Shown here: positions 6,570 to 11,569 of the stretch, piece by piece
Layout of the letters: each line of letters starts with the position of its first letter
Numbering within the stretch: position 1 is the first letter of the stretch
Source: CAYRVF01 sp964427535
Lineage (GTDB): Bacteria; Chloroflexota; Ktedonobacteria; Ktedonobacterales; JADMIN01
Direction: 5' to 3'
DNA: 13,999 nucleotides
NCBI GenBank assembly: GCA_964427535.1
Contig: CAYRVF010000130.1
Span: 1-13,999 of the forward strand
Program-made: the position numbers and the translations under genes
The notes under the pieces: model-generated
Told to the model about the DNA's origin: nothing
Seen by the model: only the letters and a program-made list of their open reading frames with translations
The model's database searches: none

Positions 6570-9158
6570 TTACGCGGCCACGTTCCCTTGTTTCGAGGTA
6601 CGTGGCCGTGTCTCGGTGTGTGTACTGGCAAATGGCAGATGGTGGGGGTGCACCTTGAAATACCACACCTTCACGATATCTAGCACCACTACGTAGAGGG
6701 CGGTCATCGCGAGAATAATCGCCAGCTCGCGGAGTGGGAGCGGAGTGAAGTTGAAGAGGGCCGCGATGGGCCCGATGTAGGGCAGGGCCAACGTCACCAC
6801 AAACGTGCCGACGATCGCACTGAGGAGAAGTCGAGAAGGTGGCCGCGCCTTCCAGAAATGCTCTTTGTTGCGGATGGAGAAGATGACCACGAGCTGTGTG
6901 AAGCTGAAGAAGAGGAAGAGGCTGGTCTGCTCGAACGGAGAGGCGCGCGTCTTGAGCGTCGCGAAGAACGCCAGCTCGAACAGCGCGGTCAGCGTGCCGA
7001 GCACGAGGGAGAGGAACAGCAGCCCTTGGATATCGTGCTTCTCGGGCCGCTGTACCTCTTCGTCCTCCACGGTGTCGGTGGAGATAGTCACCAGCGGGAC
7101 GTCGGTGAGCAGGCTAATGAGCAGCACCTGCCGGGGCAGCAGCGGGAGGGCTGTAGAGAGCAGATAGAGGGTGGCAAGTGCGAAATAGTTGCCGAAGTTG
7201 CCCACCATCGTGTACTTGATGTACTTGTTGATGTTGACGAAGATCGAGCGGCCGTACTGGATGCCGTGGACGATAACCCCCAGGTCTTTGTTGAGCAGGA
7301 TGATGTCGGCGCTCGCTTTCGCCACATCGGTCGCCGAGTCCACCGCGATGCCAACGTCGGCGAGCTTGAGCGACGGCGCGTCATTGATCCCGTCGCCTTG
7401 ATAACCGACGACCTGATGCTGCTGCTGGAGCGCCGCGATAATCCGGTACTTCTGCTCGGGCGTGACGCGGGCGAACACGCTGGCTTCGTCCGCAACCTTC
7501 GCCAGCGCCTCGGGCGTCATGGTCGCGACGTCGTCTCCGGTATAGATTCGCTCGCCTTCCGTGACCAGCCCGATCTGGCGCCCCACGTAGCCAGCGACTT
7601 CCGCGCTGTCGCCCGTGAGCATCTTGATCCCCACGCCGAGCTGCTCCGCCAGTTTGATCGTCGCCGGCGCGCTCGGTCGGAGCGGGTCGCTCAGCGCGAC
7701 AACGCCCAGGAACCGCAGGTCACGCTCGTGCGCCGCGACGTCGAAGTCGTCGGTGTAATGGACCTCCGCATACGCTAGCGCCAAATGTCGTAGCCCCTGT
7801 GCCCCCTCCGCCGCGATCTGTCGCCGGTACTGTTCAGCGTGGTCGCTGTGGGCGAGGTCAAGCAGCGTCTCAGCCGAACCGATCACCACCAGGTACTGCC
7901 GCCGCGTCTGTGTATCCTCGACGATCGCTCGTCGCCGGCGAGCGGACGGATCGAACGGCACCTGTTTCAGTGTGCGGAAATTGGCTGCCTGTGCCTTCAC
8001 CTGGTCGGGGATGGAGGTGAGCAGAGCGGTGTCCAGCGAGCTCAGCGCGGCGCCTCCACCACCGTCCACTGCCTGCGTCTGTGGTTGCGCGGCCGCACAG
8101 GCGAGCGTCTGGAAAAGGGCAGTGTCTTCGGCCATCGTCTTCTCGACGGTCATGCGGTCCTGGGTGAGCGTGCCCGTCTTATCGGTACAAAGTAACGTGA
8201 CGTTTCCCAGGTCCTCCAGCGCTGGAAGGCGTTTGACGACCACCTGCTCTCTGGCCAGCCGCACCGCACCACGTGAGAGCGTAATCGTCACGATGACTGG
8301 CAGCGCCTCAGGCACGACCGCGATGGCCAGCGCGATGATGAAGAGGAACAGCCCGGCCACATTCGAGAGGCCGACAATGGCGACCTTCGCGATGAACACC
8401 AGGGCGAGGGTGAACAGGATGATGCGAACAAGCAGCGTGCTGAACTGCCGCAGCGAGCGCTCATACTGTGTGACGCGACGCACGCCCGCCGCCAGTGCGG
8501 CTACCTGCCCGAGCTCGGTGGCGCTGCCGGTCGCATAGACGACGGCTGTCGCCGCTCCGGCCTGCACGATGCTGCCGGCGTACAGGAGCGATGCTTCTCC
8601 GCCTGTACCTGCGTCTCCGGCCGCGGCGCCGTCTTTGGCGACGGCGACCGATTCGCCGGTGAGGGGAGACTCGTCCACCTCCACCCCATCGGCGGTAAGC
8701 ACCTTGGCATCCGCCGGCACCACGTCGCCTTCCGTGAGCATGATGACATCGCCGGGCACCAGGTCGGCTACATCAACGGACCGCTGCTTCCCGTCACGTA
8801 CGACCACCGCCTTCCGGGTGATGAGCTTCGCGAGCTGCTCCACAGTCCGCTCTGAGCGATATTCCTGTGCGAAACCCAGCGATGCGTTAATCAGCAAGAT
8901 GGCGGTGATGATGATGCCGTCGGAGAAGTCAGCGACTGCGAAGGCCAGAATCGCGGCGACGATGAGGAAATAGACGAGCGAGCTCGTGAACTGTCGCGCC
9001 AGCACGCGCAGAGCATCGTTATGGCTCGACGCGAGTGCGTTCGGTCCGTAGGTACGCAACCGCGCGTCCGCGTCCGCAGAGCTCAAGCCGTCGTCACTCG
9101 ACGCCAGTTTCGCCAGCGCTTTGTCGGGCGTCAGCGCCAGCGCCTCGGCCTTGTCCAT
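6570..9158 (-). CDS. MgtA-like P-type cation-transporting ATPase
   Basis: An 862-residue ion pump that should couple ATP hydrolysis to cation movement across the plasma membrane. Domains in order: short N-terminal cation-ATPase domain, membrane pair at about 57-95, actuator loop with TGES (167-170), helices carrying PEALP (283-287), phosphorylation site DKTGT with Asp326, nucleotide domain, TGDS (515-518) and hinge GDGIND (588-593), then about six C-terminal helices. VKRL before DKTGT and NKYIKYTMVGNFGN after the hinge resemble MgtA and related P3-type pumps more than heavy-metal pumps. No metal-binding CxxC domain is present. The transported ion cannot be told from sequence; Mg2+, Ca2+ or H+ are possible. 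The usual KGAPE motif reads IGSAE (426-430), so the nucleotide-site Lys is missing. ATG at 9158 has AAGGGA close upstream and fits the family N-terminus; the frame extends to 9317 but that part looks non-coding. Confidence 0.9.
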   Translation of the reverse strand: MDKAEALALTPDKALAKLASSDDGLSSADADARLRTYGPNALASSHNDALRVLARQFTSSLVYFLIVAAILAFAVADFSDGIIITAILLINASLGFAQEYRSERTVEQLAKLITRKAVVVRDGKQRSVDVADLVPGDVIMLTEGDVVPADAKVLTADGVEVDESPLTGESVAVAKDGAAAGDAGTGGEASLLYAGSIVQAGAATAVVYATGSATELGQVAALAAGVRRVTQYERSLRQFSTLLVRIILFTLALVFIAKVAIVGLSNVAGLFLFIIALAIAVVPEALPVIVTITLSRGAVRLAREQVVVKRLPALEDLGNVTLLCTDKTGTLTQDRMTVEKTMAEDTALFQTLACAAAQPQTQAVDGGGGAALSSLDTALLTSIPDQVKAQAANFRTLKQVPFDPSARRRRAIVEDTQTRRQYLVVIGSAETLLDLAHSDHAEQYRRQIAAEGAQGLRHLALAYAEVHYTDDFDVAAHERDLRFLGVVALSDPLRPSAPATIKLAEQLGVGIKMLTGDSAEVAGYVGRQIGLVTEGERIYTGDDVATMTPEALAKVADEASVFARVTPEQKYRIIAALQQQHQVVGYQGDGINDAPSLKLADVGIAVDSATDVAKASADIILLNKDLGVIVHGIQYGRSIFVNINKYIKYTMVGNFGNYFALATLYLLSTALPLLPRQVLLISLLTDVPLVTISTDTVEDEEVQRPEKHDIQGLLFLSLVLGTLTALFELAFFATLKTRASPFEQTSLFLFFSFTQLVVIFSIRNKEHFWKARPPSRLLLSAIVGTFVVTLALPYIGPIAALFNFTPLPLRELAIILAMTALYVVVLDIVKVWYFKVHPHHLPFASTHTETRPRTSKQGNVAA

Positions 9159-9176
9159 AGGTCCCTTCACTCCGGT

Positions 9177-9228
9177 GCGTCGGGTTGCGACTGGAGCAGT
9201 CCCGCATGGGGGGGTCGCAGCCCGACGC
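9177..9228. other. Long stem-loop just upstream of the ATPase gene
   Basis: GCGTCGGG at 9177-9184 pairs with CCCGACGC at 9221-9228, and TGCGAC at 9186-9191 pairs with GTCGCA at 9214-9219. This gives an arm of 15 positions with one imperfect pair (9185/9220: a G-U wobble in plus-strand RNA, a C-A mismatch in minus-strand RNA) around a 22-nt loop. It ends about 9 nt before the ATPase ribosome-binding region. No U-run follows, so it is not a standard intrinsic terminator. It may influence translation initiation or be part of the leader fold. Confidence 0.55.
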
Positions 9229-9317
9229 GCGACTGCCCTGACCCTGGTCGAACATCGCTCGCGCTCAGTCGCATACAACCGCTGCCTCTGGTACGTGAGG
9301 CCACACGGCGGCGTCAT

Positions 9318-9358
9318 GCAGGCGGCTGGGGAGCCTACGGGCAGCCCTCACCGCCTGC
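9318..9358. other. Stem-loop overlapping the aptamer-like segment
   Basis: GCAGGCGG at 9318-9325 is a perfect inverted repeat of CCGCCTGC at 9351-9358. Inside, further pairs can form (TG/CA, GGG/CCC, GCC/GGC), and on the plus strand the tip is C(TACG)G, a UNCG-type tetraloop. On the minus strand, the strand that leads into the ATPase gene, this hairpin uses the same bases as the last helix of the TPP-like segment, so the two folds would exclude each other. Confidence 0.5.
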
Positions 9359-9400
9359 GATCAGGTTCAGGCTCATGGCCTGTGCCCGCATCCCCGAGGC
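9326..9400 (-). promoter_or_regulatory. TPP-riboswitch-like leader segment (degenerate)
   Basis: Read on the minus strand, the segment shows conserved TPP-aptamer boxes in the right order: GGGGATGC (9388-9395; family GGGGTGC), TGAG (9372-9375; family CTGAGA), TGAACCTGATC (9359-9369; exact) and CGTAGG (9334-9339; exact). Distance from the first box to the end of the last is 62 nt, against 67 in E. coli thiM. A GCAG/CTGC helix sits where P5 belongs. Weak points: the 3' strand of P2 is reduced to CC, P3 would be only three pairs, the final A of CTGAGA is C, and GCGTAGG reads CCGTAGG. It starts right at the stop of the preceding gene and leads to the ATPase gene 160 nt on, an unexpected target for TPP. 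It may be a degenerate or divergent aptamer, or chance resemblance. Confidence 0.4.
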
Positions 9401-10215
9401 TAGAGTGCTCGGAGTGTCAGGGCGCCAAGCGACACCTGGACGGCGATGGTCAGCACAGGAGTCTTGCCGTCCACCGCCGCCTGCGTCCAGAGTCCCCCGT
9501 CGTGGTGGATGAATGCCGTGTCCGCTTCGACGTGGCCAAGAGAAGCTTCCGCCGTGATCTTCGCTGCGGTGGACACGGGTACGGCGATGCTCACGGATGA
9601 GAAGCCCGTCGAGATCCGCGCGTGCGCGTCGCGCTGGAGCGTTCCGCTGAAGTCGAGCGTGAACGCGGCCATGCCTCCATCGATAAGATACTCCTGACAA
9701 TTCGCCTGCGCCAGCGACTTCAGCGTGGTGTTGCCGGCCCCAGCACTGACCTCCAGCAGCGTCATCCCCTCGGGATTGGGCGCCGAGAAATCGATGGACG
9801 TGTCGCCCGCACCATGCTTGAGGGAGAGCCGGTTAATGGGCAATCCCCCCAGGTCAAGGCGATTCTCGCTGGCCCCGACCTCAACAGTCAGGCTAAAGGG
9901 CTGCCGCTTCCCCAACACGAGCTTGAATGACGGGATCCCGATGCCGCCATGTCCTCCCCCTCCGGCGCGCAGCCATCCCCACATCCCGTGCATGTGTGGG
10001 TCCTCGGTGATGCGGACCGTCCCGCCTTCCTGTTCGATGTGCAGTGGTCGCGCTCCTGTAGGGTCTTCGTGCGTGCCCGTGATCCAGGCATCGCCGTCGC
10101 CTGGGGTAATCGTGATGCGGCAGGCACCCTCGCTGATCCGCAAGTGCAGATCGCGCGCATCGGGATAGGGGACGTTGATCGGGGTGACCGTACCAGTCGT
10201 GTTCGTTGACGTCAT
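9400..10215 (-). CDS. Toastrack (LiaF/DUF4097-like) beta-repeat protein
   Basis: A 271-residue protein with regular short beta-strand repeats: an N-terminal part with ACRITITPGDGDAWITGTHEDP (about 31-52) and a C-terminal part with VEVGASENRLDLGGLP (111-126) and FSAPNPEGMTLLEVSAGAG (143-161). This pattern, where each line of the fold contrasts a norm-like measure with Gly/Ala turns, matches what I know of the DUF2154/DUF4097 'toastrack' domain found at the C-terminus of LiaF and in stand-alone Chloroflexota proteins. No signal peptide or membrane helix is present, so a cytoplasmic scaffold or sensor is likely, but the role is unknown. The Gly/His stretch at about 84-91 (AGGGGHGG) looks like a flexible loop. 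ATG at 10215 has AGGA about 11 nt upstream; an ATG at 10227 in the same frame abuts its own putative ribosome site and is less likely. Gap to the Usp gene: 136 bp. Confidence 0.7.
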   Translation of the reverse strand: MTSTNTTGTVTPINVPYPDARDLHLRISEGACRITITPGDGDAWITGTHEDPTGARPLHIEQEGGTVRITEDPHMHGMWGWLRAGGGGHGGIGIPSFKLVLGKRQPFSLTVEVGASENRLDLGGLPINRLSLKHGAGDTSIDFSAPNPEGMTLLEVSAGAGNTTLKSLAQANCQEYLIDGGMAAFTLDFSGTLQRDAHARISTGFSSVSIAVPVSTAAKITAEASLGHVEADTAFIHHDGGLWTQAAVDGKTPVLTIAVQVSLGALTLRAL

Positions 10216-10351
10216 CGCCACATCCATCCTTTCCAGTCCGACGACACGTGCGGTGTCACCGGTAACGTCATCGATGCCATCTAACCCCATACACATGCAC
10301 GGGAAAGCAGGCTTAGGAGCACACTGCTTCGACAGCGCACATGGCCGTGTG

Positions 10352-11374
10352 TTAGGGCTGTATCTCCGACGTAAGCGCGGAAAACTCGGCCTCGAGAGCT
10401 TCAGCGTCCGAGAGCTCCGGGCGGACGATGAGCATGGGCCGGGTCGTGGTCTGCAGCACTCGCTCGGTGATGCTGCCGAGTGCCCACCGCGCGACGCCAG
10501 ACCGTCCGTGAGTCGCCATAGCAATGACGTCACACGGGCTGATAGCGTCCGCCGCGCTCTCCTGCTGGTTCTGCTCAGTCTCGTCATGTTCGGCAGCTTC
10601 TATGACCCGCGCGGCAACATCGGTATCGACGACCACAAAGTGCGACACATGCAAATCAGGGTGCGGGCTGCCAGCGCCACTGACGCGCTGTGTGAGGCGC
10701 TGCAGGTACACGCTCAGGTCTTCCACGACTTGTGTTTCGGGGATGTCGCTGGATTTCGCAAGGACGGGATCGACGACCGCCAGCAGATCGAGTGCGCCGC
10801 CCGCGGGGGAGGAGAGGGCAGTGACGAGATCGGCCGCGGGACCAAGTACCGCTTCTGCCAGGATGGACCCATCCAACGGAACGAGTCCGCAGAAGGCACG
10901 GCTTGGTTGGCCCTCACCGCCAAGTGGCAGCCGCTGCTGCTCGCGGACGATGAAAACCGGCATCGGCGCATGGCGGGCGACGTGCTGCGAGACACTGCCG
11001 AGCACCCAGCGCCGGTATCCGGTCTGTCCATGCATACACATCACGATGAGATCAGCGTGTTCTCCGCCCGCGATGTCGAGGATGGTGCGAGCTGCCGGTC
11101 CCTCACCCACGCGCGTGACAGTTGTGATGCCCGCCAACATCTCAGATGTCGCGAGCCCAGCGAGGTAGCTTGCCGCTTTATCCCGCGCCTCATCCGAGAA
11201 CGGCGTGGCCGGACCGGTGGGAGGTGAGAGATAGGGGCCGTACGGCGTGATGGCTTCCACAACGCGCATCAGCACCAGCGTCCCATTGCCGCTGCGAGCG
11301 ATACGAGCGGCGATTGGCAGCGCGCTTTCGGCTCGCTCTGAGCCGTCGAGTGGCACAAGTATGCGCCTGAACAT
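10352..11374 (-). CDS. Tandem-domain universal stress protein (UspA family)
   Basis: A 340-residue cytoplasmic protein with two UspA domains. Domain one (about 1-146) starts MFRRILVPLDGS and ends with HG-x9-GS (115-127) and PVFIVRE. Domain two (about 160-318) starts GLVPLDGS and contains MATHGRSG with GS at 300-301, then PMLIVRP. The ATP-binding Usp motif is G-x2-G-x9-G(S/T). The second G and final GS are kept in both domains, but the first Gly is Cys113 in domain one and Ala287 in domain two; Ala there is common. Domain two has a polar insert (EHDETEQNQQES, 262-273) before its last strand. Proteins of this type act as nucleotide-binding stress or hypoxia factors; the ligand is not proven here. 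ATG at 11374 follows AAGGAG by 8 nt, a strong site, though the frame stays open to 11557. Confidence 0.93.
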   Translation of the reverse strand: MFRRILVPLDGSERAESALPIAARIARSGNGTLVLMRVVEAITPYGPYLSPPTGPATPFSDEARDKAASYLAGLATSEMLAGITTVTRVGEGPAARTILDIAGGEHADLIVMCMHGQTGYRRWVLGSVSQHVARHAPMPVFIVREQQRLPLGGEGQPSRAFCGLVPLDGSILAEAVLGPAADLVTALSSPAGGALDLLAVVDPVLAKSSDIPETQVVEDLSVYLQRLTQRVSGAGSPHPDLHVSHFVVVDTDVAARVIEAAEHDETEQNQQESAADAISPCDVIAMATHGRSGVARWALGSITERVLQTTTRPMLIVRPELSDAEALEAEFSALTSEIQP

Positions 11375-11382
11375 GCGTCGAT

Positions 11383-11388
11383 CTCCTT
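11383..11388 (-). promoter_or_regulatory. Ribosome-binding site of the Usp gene
   Basis: AAGGAG on the minus strand, 8 nt before ATG at 11374. It decides this start over the longer frame that begins near 11557. Confidence 0.75.
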
Positions 11389-11468
11389 CCATCTCTCTCG
11401 GAGAGTCTCGATGTCCCCCGCGTGCCGTTGTACGACCTGTCTGACACAATCTCATCACGACGACGTAA

Positions 11469-11490
11469 GGGAATCTCACAATGAGTTCCC
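11469..11490. other. Hairpin between the GH3 and Usp genes
   Basis: GGGAA-t-CTCA and TGAG-TTCCC form a nine-pair inverted repeat with one bulged base and a three-base loop (CAA). It sits mid-way in the 195-bp spacer, about 80 bp after the GH3 stop. No U-run follows in either direction, so a terminator is only one option; an operator for the Usp gene is another. Confidence 0.4.
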
Positions 11491-11569
11491 ACCAGGCGCC
11501 CGACCTACGTGCGTGCTCCCTCGAAGCCTTCACCGCTCGTCCGCACAGTACGCGCACCAGACGACGGCA

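Noticed and set aside
6184..6666. A 160-codon minus-strand frame spanning the gap before cydD
   Set aside because: It overlaps the end of the ATPase gene in another frame, lacks a family and has Arg/Ser/Cys-rich shadow composition; only a small central part looks briefly coding.
9159..9317. N-terminal extension of the P-type ATPase to 9317
   Set aside because: The added residues are Arg/Thr-rich, unlike any P-type ATPase N-terminus, and include the hairpin region; MDKAEALALTP at 9158 matches the family start.
10216..10587. N-terminal extension of the toastrack protein
   Set aside because: The extra part runs through the Usp gene in a shadow frame; a shorter extension from an ATG in 10216-10300 has no ribosome site.
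11375..11569. Rex or CRP/FNR-type operator around TTGTGA and TGTCTGACA words upstream of Usp
   Set aside because: Only half sites or short palindromes are present; no full consensus with correct spacing.
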